64,000 nt of DNA, from NCBI GenBank assembly GCA_019637435.1, contig JAHBVO010000002.1:1589519-1653518 (forward strand), in the 5' to 3' direction. Position 1 is the first letter of the stretch. The number at the start of each line of letters is the position of its first letter. Of this stretch, positions 8,400 through 16,294 are shown one piece after another. The notes under the pieces are model-generated. The model was not told the DNA's origin, searched no databases, and was given only the letters and a program-made list of their open reading frames with translations. This DNA comes from Candidatus Obscuribacterales bacterium. Its GTDB lineage: Bacteria; Cyanobacteriota; Vampirovibrionia; Obscuribacterales; Obscuribacteraceae. The position numbers and the translations under genes were made by a program.

Positions 8400-9320
8400 T
8401 TATGGAACCGGGTCCGAGCTAAATACCTGGACAACCATCAAGCCGCCATCTTTTCTATAGGCGATTCCGATGCCGACGCAGACATTACTCGGATAGAGAA
8501 TCGACTCGCGATGTTCCGGTGATGCCATCAAATCTGACTCTCCATTTCGCACCATGGCAAACGAGTCGGGTTGTGGGAATGGGTACGCGCAGTTCTCTCG
8601 AATGTTCATGGTTTTGATGCCGCAAAGTTTGGCTCTATCCCACGGTCCGCGTCCTTCAGGATCTTTGTGACCCATGAAATCGCGTTTCGCCATGTCATCG
8701 GCGTATGTCCTCGCCATGTGCCCTAGTCCTTCGCTGATGCGCAAGGCACCGGGGATGCCATTTTTGTTTCTATCGCCATCAACAAGGAGCAGCATGTAGC
8801 GCTCCAATTCGTGCTGCGGAACTTTCTTTACCTGAATCCGCCCATTTGCAGGCGGATTCCAGGCCTTGCCTTCGTTTATCTGTGTGGTTTTGATTTCGTA
8901 TCGGCGTCCGTTGTGCCTGAAATACTCGACGATCTTCGTCGACCCGCGGAACTCCTTCATCACTGCATCGAATTTCGCCGGGTCAGGGGTCGCCTGACGA
9001 TTGACTTTTACAACCACATCTCCGCGGCGTAAACCGCATTTGTCGGCTTGCCGTCCCGGAAATACGTAAGTGAGAGTGGTGCCGACGATACGCAGCGGAC
9101 CAAATTTCAAGGTGTTTGGTGTGCCATAAGCACCCATGAGATTTATAGGTTTTTGAGTCTGAGCTGGTGCGGAGGAATTCGGGACAGATTGAACAGCGGG
9201 CTTTACTGGCGGTGGCGGAGTTGGATTACCTGGCGCACCATGAGCGTTCGGAGGCTGGAAAACGCTAACAAATGTCACGGAAGCGGCGATTGCTGTTTGA
9301 AAAATTCGACTTGAGTTCAT
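8400..9320 (-). CDS. Secreted PDZ-CAP (SCP/PR1-like) domain protein
   Basis: Exported protein of 306 residues. After a signal peptide (MNSSRIFQTAIAASVTF, ending near NAHGAP) comes a Pro-rich linker. A PDZ-like domain follows, with the typical GLRRGDVVVKVN strand and TPDPAKFDAVM helix. The C-terminal half is a CAP/SCP domain: DFMGHKDPEG, MASPEHRESILYPSNVCVGIG and a final VVQVFSSDP are the family's conserved blocks. The role of bacterial CAP proteins is poorly known. The ATG at 9320 is chosen because it begins directly at the signal peptide; an upstream in-frame ATG at 9362 would place 14 polar residues before it. Divergent from a secreted TPR gene. Confidence 0.85.
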   Translation of the reverse strand: MNSSRIFQTAIAASVTFVSVFQPPNAHGAPGNPTPPPPVKPAVQSVPNSSAPAQTQKPINLMGAYGTPNTLKFGPLRIVGTTLTYVFPGRQADKCGLRRGDVVVKVNRQATPDPAKFDAVMKEFRGSTKIVEYFRHNGRRYEIKTTQINEGKAWNPPANGRIQVKKVPQHELERYMLLLVDGDRNKNGIPGALRISEGLGHMARTYADDMAKRDFMGHKDPEGRGPWDRAKLCGIKTMNIRENCAYPFPQPDSFAMVRNGESDLMASPEHRESILYPSNVCVGIGIAYRKDGGLMVVQVFSSDPVP

Positions 9321-9531
9321 GTTGTTAGTATAAGTCCGACTCCACGTTCCAACATGAAACACTCGAGAAAGACCTTGAGGGTTTGCAAGTTGTGATCAGG
9401 TACTGCCTTTAGATGCCGTGTTTTTCGCGGAACAAAGTTTTGGCGGTGGCGTCATTCAGCTCTGTGGACGCAACGCAGTTGGATTTTAAGCAACGCGTGC
9501 CAATTTTGGCAAATTGTCGGGGTGCCAGGTG

Positions 9532-10641
9532 ATGAATGCGAAACGAAGATTGGGAACTGCAACGCTGTGCTTAGCACAATCAGCGATGTTGATTTTCGGA
9601 AATGCAAGCTGCGCTTTCGCAGCGTCCAACCTCGGAAATTTGATGATGCAGACTCCGCAGCTTGATGAAGTACCGGTTCCGCAGGCACCAGTAGCGGTAT
9701 CAAAGAATTACGGTGAAGAACCTAAATCGCCTGCCGCGGGCTTGCTGCAGACTGCCATGGAAAAGTACAGCTCCGGCGATGTTGCCGGCGCAGAGAAGCT
9801 GTTTAAACGCGTGTTGCTCGTGGATAAAAACAACGCGGATGCATACTTCAATCTAGGCGTATTGTACGAGGGCAAAGGCGATCTTCAAGGCGCATTGGAC
9901 AACTACACGCGTGCGCAGTCGCTCAATCCAAGTGACCCTGAGCTGCGTGATACGGTCGCTTCCTTGCGAAATAAAGTTGCGCAAGACCGCACTGCTAAGA
10001 TCGCCGAGGCAAAGAAGGCGGAGCAAGCTAATCAAGCTGCGCAGCACAGAGATGACCTGCGGCAGATGGTATCCAGCGCGTCTGCGGATTACAAGAGCGG
10101 CAATTTCTCAGAAGCCGTTAGAAAGTTAGAAAAGGTCGCTGCCGATGCGCCTTCTGACCCGGACGTTCAGTACGCATTAGGACAAGCCTACAAAGCAAAA
10201 GGTGACACTAACAAAGCTCGTACTGCGTTCGGTCGCGCGATGTCGATTGACCCGAGCAGTCAGTTGTATCGTAATGCGTTGGGAGATTTGAACAGCATCG
10301 CCAGTGCTCCGCAATCGCCTGTAACGCCTATGACACCCTCTTCACCGATGGACAGTCAGAGCGATGATTCGCCTGCCGGGCAGATCACGCCGTTCTCGGG
10401 CTCCGGAGAATCATTCGGTTCAAACGGCGGCGGCCGCGGCATCGGTAGATTCTTCGACGGTGGTGTGACTGCGTCTTACGGAAGTGGAAGTGGCTCCAGA
10501 CTCAAGCGCGCAGTTGCTGGTGGAGCGATGGGTGCTGCAGCCGGAGCATTGTTTGCGGCTAGCACGCGCGGCGGCATGAAGCGTGGCGCGATACAGGGCG
10601 CTATCCTGGGCGGAATGCTCGGCTACTTCAGCGGTCGATAA
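9532..10641 (+). CDS. Secreted TPR protein with C-terminal glycine zipper
   Basis: A 369-residue exported protein. The signal peptide (LGTATLCLAQSAMLIFGNASCAFA) is followed by TPR units. Clear ones are at about residues 70-140 (AEKLFKRVLLVDKNNADAYFNLGVLYEGKGD and the following SLNPSDPE) and about 185-255 (PSDPDVQYALGQAYKAKGDTNKA). A low-complexity Ser/Pro/Gly linker leads to a Gly-rich hydrophobic tail (VAGGAMGAAAGALFAAS, then AIQGAILGGMLGYFSG), which looks like a glycine-zipper membrane-insertion segment. The start is the ATG at 9532 with GGGG at 9519-9522; a GTG and a TTG lie just upstream. Likely an envelope scaffold; partner unknown. Confidence 0.85.
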   Translation: MNAKRRLGTATLCLAQSAMLIFGNASCAFAASNLGNLMMQTPQLDEVPVPQAPVAVSKNYGEEPKSPAAGLLQTAMEKYSSGDVAGAEKLFKRVLLVDKNNADAYFNLGVLYEGKGDLQGALDNYTRAQSLNPSDPELRDTVASLRNKVAQDRTAKIAEAKKAEQANQAAQHRDDLRQMVSSASADYKSGNFSEAVRKLEKVAADAPSDPDVQYALGQAYKAKGDTNKARTAFGRAMSIDPSSQLYRNALGDLNSIASAPQSPVTPMTPSSPMDSQSDDSPAGQITPFSGSGESFGSNGGGRGIGRFFDGGVTASYGSGSGSRLKRAVAGGAMGAAAGALFAASTRGGMKRGAIQGAILGGMLGYFSGR

Positions 10642-10736
10642 TTCTTGAAAACGGGCTCAGTCGGGAACCTTCGCGATTGATCCAAGTCTATAAAACTATT
10701 GAAGGACAGCACGTTTGACGAGTCCTGGGCAAGGCA

Positions 10737-11471
10737 ATGATTGGTAAATGCGCCATGATAGGAATTGAATTAGTCAAAAGATTTTTGTCGATTAGCATCG
10801 CGTTGGCGACGGTGGTATCGGTGGCAGTGCCGGCTAATGCAGAGCTGTTGCAGGGGAATATCAGCAAAGACGGTATGTACACTCGTCTCTCTCGACCAGC
10901 CGGAGCGAATGTTCCCTCGGTCGATAACGGACCGCCTCTTGCGCCACCACGTCTGGTGCGTCCTGCGGAAAACTACAGGGCATCTGCCGGTCTGGTTGAT
11001 ACCTCCGCGTTCAAACCTGCTCTGAGTGGCAATGCACGGCAGGATGAGCCCAGGCTGGGAATCGTGCAGAAGGACGATTTTAAGTTGCCGCGCGGATTCG
11101 ATCTCGGCGCAGAGCGGAACTCTAAAGAGCTGACGCTCGCGTGGGAAAAATGGCACAAACAGTTTTCTCAGGCTATCTATGAAAGATGGAGTTCAGTCGC
11201 CGATGAGCCTGGACGCGCGACTGTTCGTGTAAGTGTCGATAGAAACCGAAACATCCAGATCGCTTTTCTCAACCCGAGTGGCAGCAGTCGTTTCGACAAC
11301 AAGCTGCGGTCCGTAATCGAGAGTTTGAACGGAAATCCCGGATTGACGTTTCCATCTAAATCGCAGCGACCGTCAGTTAGCTTTGAAGCCGACTACATCG
11401 CGGCGCATAATGTAACGCCCGGATATAGCTGGGTGAAGAACGACTACGAGAAGGTTCGCGAGAACTACTGA
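10737..11471 (+). CDS. Secreted protein with TonB/TolA C-terminal-like domain
   Basis: 244 residues with a signal peptide (RFLSISIALATVVSVAVPANA). The middle is Pro/Arg-rich and disordered-looking. The C-terminal 110 residues begin WEKWHKQFSQAIYERW and contain ATVRVSVDRNRNIQIAFLNPSGSSRFD, a pattern like the TonB_C/TolA C-terminal fold. It has no N-terminal transmembrane anchor other than the signal peptide and there is no ExbB/ExbD gene nearby, so a true TonB role is doubtful. It follows the TPR/glycine-zipper gene by 95 bases on the same strand and ends at a good terminator. The ATG at 10755 is an alternative start. Confidence 0.75.
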   Translation: MIGKCAMIGIELVKRFLSISIALATVVSVAVPANAELLQGNISKDGMYTRLSRPAGANVPSVDNGPPLAPPRLVRPAENYRASAGLVDTSAFKPALSGNARQDEPRLGIVQKDDFKLPRGFDLGAERNSKELTLAWEKWHKQFSQAIYERWSSVADEPGRATVRVSVDRNRNIQIAFLNPSGSSRFDNKLRSVIESLNGNPGLTFPSKSQRPSVSFEADYIAAHNVTPGYSWVKNDYEKVRENY

Positions 11472-11515
11472 CGCTCAGACCGGAACAGCTCAGACAGTTC
11501 AACTCGTTAATGAAT

Positions 11516-11545
11516 ACGTCGTGAATTATTTCACGGCGTTTTCTT
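11516..11545 (+). terminator. Rho-independent terminator overlapping the convergent gene's stop
   Basis: ACGTCGTGAA (11516-11525) pairs with TTCACGGCGT (11530-11539) around a TTAT loop, with one G-T pair, followed by TTTCTTC. It sits 45 bases after the TonB-C-like gene and physically overlaps the last codons of the minus-strand gene ending at 11531. Confidence 0.75.
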
Positions 11546-13393
11546 CAGGAGAGGCGGACCACGGTATCCTTTGCCTGTTTGAGTGGCAGGTTTCTTCGTT
11601 ATTGCGGCTTCGATGTTGTGGAAGAACCCCTCAATGCCGCCTTCGTTGGGTTTTGATTGGACCTCTGGTTCCACCGTGGGCACCGAAGCTGGTATCACCG
11701 AAGCCTCGAAAGATCTATTCGTTGGCGTGAATTCTGGCTCCACCGCGGCTACAGGTTTCGTCTCAGCAGGTTTTTCTGATTGAGGTTTTGCGACAACAGG
11801 TCTTGCGGCAACAGGTTTTTCGACAACAGGTTTTGCGGCAACAGGTTTTGCGGCAACAGGTTTTGCGGCAACAGGTTTCACGACAACAGGTTGCGCGACA
11901 ACAGGTTTCTCGACGACAGGTTTCAATAACTCCGGTTTGCCGGCGACAGGTTTCGACGTCGCGCTTTTTGCGGATTCCGGTTTCGCGTCAACAGGTTTCG
12001 TAATCGTCGCTTTCTTCGGCTCTGGTTTCGTGTCGGGTGTTTTTGCCGTCAGGGCTTTGCTAGTCTCAATTTTCGTTTCAGCCGTTTTCGTCGACATCGG
12101 CTTTGGAGTTTCAGATTTCGCGTCAACCGCTTTTGCCGTCTCTGGTTTCGCCACAACAGGTTTCGCCACAACAGGTTTCGCCTCAGCAGGTTTCGCTGAC
12201 GTTGACTTCGTCGGTGCCTTTATCGTGATGTCAGGACTCTGGTGAACTTTGGGACTTTGTGCGGTCGCTACCAGGTCTTCCGGAATCGCATGCGCTGGGA
12301 AGTTACACTTTTGTTCAAGCTCCGAAACTTTTGCAAGAGCTGCTGCGTTGGGTTTCAGCTTTACTGCGGCCCGATACTCGACCAGTGCGCTAATGGCTTT
12401 GCCATGCTTTTCCGCGTCTTCTGCAAGTGCGAATCGATCGTCGTAATTCGCCGCATCTTTGCCCATGCGCTTGAGAATTCCTGCGAGATTTTTCTTTGTA
12501 AGCTCATTGTCCGGGTCAATAAACAGTGCCTTGTGCAGGCTGTCGAGGGCAACTTCCGGCTTGCCCGCGGACTTAATGGCGAAGTTGTTATAAGCGATAC
12601 TCAAATTGTCCCGCGCCAGTTCAAAATTGTTGTCGATCGCCAGAGCTGACTTGAAGAGATGAATTGCCTTGGTGTATTCGCCGCTCTCGAGCGCTCGCAC
12701 CCCGTCGTCGTTGATTGCAACTTTTTCGGTCGCGAAGATAAGTTTAGGAACGAGGACTGCAGTAATTCCCTTTTGAGATATTTTGTAGTCGACTGACCCA
12801 ACGATCCGCGGACCGCTCAGGAATCCCCAGCGCTCGCTTCCAGCAAAGTTTCTCCGATCGTCCGGAAGGACGAAGACCGCATCTTTGGGCACCGTAATTG
12901 GTGCGTCACTTGTCTCCAGGGATTGAAGTTCTCCGTCGAAGGCTGAATGTCTAGTGATATCTGCAAGCACGAAGAGGTCGGTGTCGGGTTGATCTCTCGT
13001 GTACGACGATTCATCAAGCAGCTTGCCGTCGATGAAAATTCCGAGTTCTTTCCGCATCACCACTGTTTCTCCCGGCAGAGCAATCACTCTGCGAACATCC
13101 AGAACAGGAGCTTCTCCTAGCGGAATTCCGGTAAAGTCCGTTACCGTGGATGCAATTGAATCGTCAGGCGTATACGGTTTTCCATTAACATAAGGCGGGA
13201 TAATTGCGACCAACTCAAATCGTTTCAGCGGCTGGTTCGAGAGCCTTGCCGCGCGGTTGATCAATATGATGTCTCCTTCCGACAAGGAGGGACTTACTGC
13301 CGTATTTGAAACTAGTGCCGGATTAATGAGAGCTCGCGCAACAAGTGCCACGAGTCCGATGACAATAATGACTATGAGAATTATCCGAAACAT
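11531..13393 (-). CDS. Signal-peptidase-I-like pseudoenzyme fused to TPR and KPVAA repeats
   Basis: 620 residues in three parts. Residues 1-210 match the S26 signal peptidase plan: one N-terminal membrane helix, then box B (TAVSPSLSEGD), box D (DVRRVIALPGE) and box E (LPDDRRNFAGSERWGFL). Aligned without gaps, the catalytic Ser position is Ala32 and the catalytic Lys position is Arg101, so it should not cleave. Residues about 225-360 are TPR units (ALESGEYTKAIHLFKSALAI). Residues about 385-570 are an Ala/Lys/Pro/Val-rich array with KPVAA/KPVVA pentads, probably extended and wall-spanning. The tail resumes ordinary sequence (IEGFFHNIEAAIT). A plausible promoter with a dyad over the -35 box lies upstream. 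Confidence 0.85.
   Translation of the reverse strand: MFRIILIVIIVIGLVALVARALINPALVSNTAVSPSLSEGDIILINRAARLSNQPLKRFELVAIIPPYVNGKPYTPDDSIASTVTDFTGIPLGEAPVLDVRRVIALPGETVVMRKELGIFIDGKLLDESSYTRDQPDTDLFVLADITRHSAFDGELQSLETSDAPITVPKDAVFVLPDDRRNFAGSERWGFLSGPRIVGSVDYKISQKGITAVLVPKLIFATEKVAINDDGVRALESGEYTKAIHLFKSALAIDNNFELARDNLSIAYNNFAIKSAGKPEVALDSLHKALFIDPDNELTKKNLAGILKRMGKDAANYDDRFALAEDAEKHGKAISALVEYRAAVKLKPNAAALAKVSELEQKCNFPAHAIPEDLVATAQSPKVHQSPDITIKAPTKSTSAKPAEAKPVVAKPVVAKPETAKAVDAKSETPKPMSTKTAETKIETSKALTAKTPDTKPEPKKATITKPVDAKPESAKSATSKPVAGKPELLKPVVEKPVVAQPVVVKPVAAKPVAAKPVAAKPVVEKPVAARPVVAKPQSEKPAETKPVAAVEPEFTPTNRSFEASVIPASVPTVEPEVQSKPNEGGIEGFFHNIEAAITKKPATQTGKGYRGPPLLKKTP
11779..12211 (-). repeat. 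15-bp coding repeat array (KPVAA/KPVVA pentads)
   Basis: On the plus strand the unit reads roughly CAACAGGTTTTGCGG. It is nearly perfect from about 11780 to 11950 and increasingly degenerate to about 12211. It stays in frame with the minus-strand gene and encodes pentapeptides of the type Lys-Pro-Val-Ala-Ala. The array length is likely to vary between strains by slippage. Confidence 0.85.
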
Positions 13394-13434
13394 TCGTTTC
13401 CGGTTTCTCCACCAGGCAGATGTTTAGAGTCGAG

Positions 13435-13467
13435 CGTATAAATATCCATTCCCACTGTCAAGGGAAT
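13435..13467 (-). promoter_or_regulatory. Candidate promoter with inverted repeat over the -35 box
   Basis: On the minus strand TTGACA (13456-13461) and TATACG (13435-13440) are separated by 15 bases, ending about 40 bases before the ATG at 13393. ATTCCC (13448-13453) and GGGAAT (13462-13467) form a perfect dyad whose spacer contains the -35 hexamer, as expected for a repressor site. The 15-bp spacing is short, so this is tentative. Confidence 0.4.
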
Positions 13468-13474
13468 TTAGTGA

Positions 13475-16015
13475 TCAGGCTGAGAATGGAGCGGGCGGTA
13501 CTCCGAAAAACATCTTTCCTATTCTAGGCGTTGCTTTCTCCGCCATGTAGGTTGGGAAGCCACGACCGGTGTGCTTTTCTATTGCCTGCTGTAGAGTAAT
13601 GGGAAGGCGTTGCTCATTCGAAAGCGACTCCAGGTGAGCTTTAACAATGAGGTTGTCGATGAAGCGCTCGGCAAGCTCCACTGAATCCGGCAGCTCTGTC
13701 GCCAGATCTGATGACCGATTGCTTTGGAACGAACGAGTCCAATCGAGCACCTTTTGCATCGTAGCTTCATCCCAGCGTTCCGCCGTCGAAACCGCACTGA
13801 GCACGATGTTATCTATTTCCTCTTCTGATTCGCTGATATGCAATTTGAGTTCGCTTACTTTCTGGATAAACTCATTCTGTACGCCGGCGAGGTCGGTTCC
13901 ATCCACTCGAGAATATATAGAATGTCCGAGCGGAGCGTTTGCGTGCCTGGGCGAGCGGAACCACGAGGTTGGGTCCAGCAGGGCGCTTAGCTCTTCTTTG
14001 CTATTTGCGCAGAGGTTGGCGAGTTCTGCCAGCTTCTGTTTTGTTTCAACTGCAAAGTCGAATATTGGTAAGCGTTTGAGATCGCCCACTTGATAGTTGA
14101 TGGTGGGATTTAACGAATTTGCGAGTGCCACCATGAGTGACGAGTTTAAATATGCGAGTAAAAAGTCGTTCTCATCGCTGAATATCGCCGATGCACCGAC
14201 ATCGAAAATGCAGTTGGCAGGCAGTCTGCGAACGGCTATGCCTCGAGTATTTACGAATGAAAAGCACAAACCCTCTTTAAAGTAGAACGCTTCATTTTTG
14301 ACGACCCAGGCAGTGTTTCCTTTCAGGTAAGGGTAGCGCCGAGCGACTTCCGTTTTGATTTCAGCGCCGTCGTTTTGCCAGTTAACGACATGCCGGATCG
14401 GGCTTTGAAAACGCTGTCCACCTGCGCCTTTTGCGTATGGAAACCAACGCAAGCCGAGTTCGTCTTCCGGAACTTGCCAGACGAATTTGACGAAGCGATT
14501 ATTGTCCGTGGTGGCAAGTCCCTGTCTGATATCGGCAATGCTTTCCAGTGGTTTCGCGCGCGTCAAAAGTTCGGTAATCGCTGTGGGAATGAAATAACTG
14601 AAAGCGCTACCATGAAATTGTCGAAACGCTGATGGATTGAGCGAAATCGGACTACTTTCTATTCCTCGTTCAGGAGAATTGACGCGAGATAGTTGTTGGC
14701 TAAGTTCGAGCTCCTTATCATGTTTATCCTTTATATTGAAAAACCATGATTCGTGCTTTTGGTCGAGGCTTCCTGCATCAGGCTTTTCAACGATCAAAAC
14801 CGCGCTGTTTACCTTCTCGCCGCTCTGCAAGGGAAACACTCCGGGACCTGCGTCAACAACGCTAGTCAGGCGATATTCGTCGAGTACGAGCTCCCGCATG
14901 AGTTTATGACTGGGAAGAAACAAAATCGAAGCCTGGGTAATTAAACCACTCCGTCCACCAGGTTTTAGAAGTCCAAGCGAGCGCTCAAAAAATGCGGCGC
15001 TGAGATCGTGGTGTGACTTCGGATACTGGCTTTTGAGGAGAGTCTTCAGCTCCCTGCTTATGAGCTTGCGCCCTATGTATGGAGGATTGGTAACAACAGC
15101 GTCGTGCTGTTTAGACAACGGGTGGGTTCCTGGAAAGTGTTCAGACAGTGAGCCCATAAGAGCGTCTTCATGCGGTGTCGCCAGAGCCAGTCCTTGTATC
15201 ACTGGTGGTAAACTGTCAGGTTCGTAGCGAAGAGCCTTTGCCACCAGATTCAGTGCGCAAACCGAAAGAGCCAGGTTATCGATATCGCAGCCGTGTAACT
15301 GTGATTCGAAAATTTTCGCTATGGATTCTGCCGGCGTGCGACCTTCAAGCGCGTGCAGTTCCATCAACGTGTCAAATGCGGTCAACAAAAAGTTTCCGGC
15401 TCCGGCAGCTGGATCGAGAATGGATAGCGATGACACTGTTTTAAACTGTCCATCGCTTGAGGAGCCCGGGATAAGCCACTTCGATAGGGCCAGCCTAGAT
15501 CTGTTCGAGTTTGACACCAGCGGCAAAACTGTGTTCGCTAGAATGAACTCTACCACCCATTCCGGTGTATAGATTTGAGTGAACGCAATGAGATTTTTTG
15601 TGTCAATGCTTTTCGCTGCGGATTGCAATTCGACCTGAGCAATTTTGCGCTCGCTGTCGCGCCAGAATTGATAGGTGTATCCGAAGGCAAACGGGTGATT
15701 TACGAAGCTGTATCTATCCAGAGCGTTCAAAAGCGATTCGAAATGAGATGATTTGCCGACTGTGCAATTCGTCAATTCAAAATCCAAGTTCTTCGGCATG
15801 CATCGCCTGGTGGCGGCGTAGAGACGCTCGGCTTCGTAAGTTGCCGCAGCTCGTGAACTGCTTCTTACTGGCGATTGTTTGACCGCCAGGCTCAGTAACA
15901 GCAGAGACAAAGAATCGACGCTGCCGGGGCAGCGATTTGTTGTTTCAAACTCCCGGCGAAAGTCTAGGACAAAATTTTTCCAGGAGCGTAGCGCTTTTAT
16001 ATCTGAACTCGGCAC
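13475..16015 (-). CDS. PglX/Eco57I-like N6-adenine DNA methyltransferase, no partner genes
   Basis: 846 residues. Class I methyltransferase motifs are clear: SAM-binding DPAAGAGNFLL at 201-211 and catalytic NPPY at 310-313. The stretch AFTQIYTPEWVVEFIL before the SAM motif resembles the TQxFTPxWIV region of BREX PglX enzymes. The C-terminal half holds a target-recognition-like part (FYFKEGLCFSFVNTRG, CIFDVGASAIF, LLAYLNSS). I see no PD-(D/E)xK nuclease motif in the N-terminus. The start is GTG at 16015, backed by CGGAG five bases upstream. No pglZ, brxC, restriction endonuclease or helicase gene is within the window, so it is either an orphan methylase or a single-gene restriction-modification enzyme. 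Confidence 0.85.
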   Translation of the reverse strand: MPSSDIKALRSWKNFVLDFRREFETTNRCPGSVDSLSLLLLSLAVKQSPVRSSSRAAATYEAERLYAATRRCMPKNLDFELTNCTVGKSSHFESLLNALDRYSFVNHPFAFGYTYQFWRDSERKIAQVELQSAAKSIDTKNLIAFTQIYTPEWVVEFILANTVLPLVSNSNRSRLALSKWLIPGSSSDGQFKTVSSLSILDPAAGAGNFLLTAFDTLMELHALEGRTPAESIAKIFESQLHGCDIDNLALSVCALNLVAKALRYEPDSLPPVIQGLALATPHEDALMGSLSEHFPGTHPLSKQHDAVVTNPPYIGRKLISRELKTLLKSQYPKSHHDLSAAFFERSLGLLKPGGRSGLITQASILFLPSHKLMRELVLDEYRLTSVVDAGPGVFPLQSGEKVNSAVLIVEKPDAGSLDQKHESWFFNIKDKHDKELELSQQLSRVNSPERGIESSPISLNPSAFRQFHGSAFSYFIPTAITELLTRAKPLESIADIRQGLATTDNNRFVKFVWQVPEDELGLRWFPYAKGAGGQRFQSPIRHVVNWQNDGAEIKTEVARRYPYLKGNTAWVVKNEAFYFKEGLCFSFVNTRGIAVRRLPANCIFDVGASAIFSDENDFLLAYLNSSLMVALANSLNPTINYQVGDLKRLPIFDFAVETKQKLAELANLCANSKEELSALLDPTSWFRSPRHANAPLGHSIYSRVDGTDLAGVQNEFIQKVSELKLHISESEEEIDNIVLSAVSTAERWDEATMQKVLDWTRSFQSNRSSDLATELPDSVELAERFIDNLIVKAHLESLSNEQRLPITLQQAIEKHTGRGFPTYMAEKATPRIGKMFFGVPPAPFSA

Positions 16016-16294
16016 GAAACTCCGGCTGATGGGTCATCACAAAAATAGCAAATTTCTTTGTCCAAAAACAATCGCTCCGGTATATATGCACAAGGAAGCG
16101 AGATTGGCTATAAGAAAGGCGGCAAAGCGTCTTCGGTTTTGAGCCAATGATACTATTTAGACAAGGGACGTGAAAATTTAACCGATACAATCCCGCGATC
16201 GGTTGAGTGGGGGCGGTTTCGTGGGCCGAGCCGTTCCTGTTACTAGAAGAAGAGAGAGCGCTTTACCGCGTTCTCTCTCTTTGCTATTCGAATG
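16016..16294. other. Intergenic region with GA-rich hairpin
   Basis: 279 bases upstream of the methyltransferase and downstream of the DUF4388-type gene. At about 16247-16283 an AGAGAGAGCG arm faces a CGCGTTCTCTCTCT arm, a stem interrupted by a two-base bulge. It may terminate the minus-strand gene that ends at 16295, but the T-run is poor. No coding region is convincing here. Confidence 0.45.

Noticed and set aside
10737..11471. A functional TonB energy-transduction protein
   Set aside because: No N-terminal transmembrane anchor of the TonB type and no ExbB/ExbD gene; only the C-terminal fold pattern is similar.
11779..12211. CRISPR-like array because of short regular repeats
   Set aside because: The 15-bp unit has no spacers, is in frame and codes for pentapeptides.
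11788..12245. A plus-strand frame of repeated RQQVLRQQV and a neighbouring Phe/Gly/Val repeat
   Set aside because: Antisense of the KPVAA coding array.
13475..16015. A complete BREX or other phage defence island around the methyltransferase
   Set aside because: No PglZ, BrxC, BrxL, nuclease, helicase or toxin-like gene lies beside it; the neighbours are housekeeping or envelope genes.
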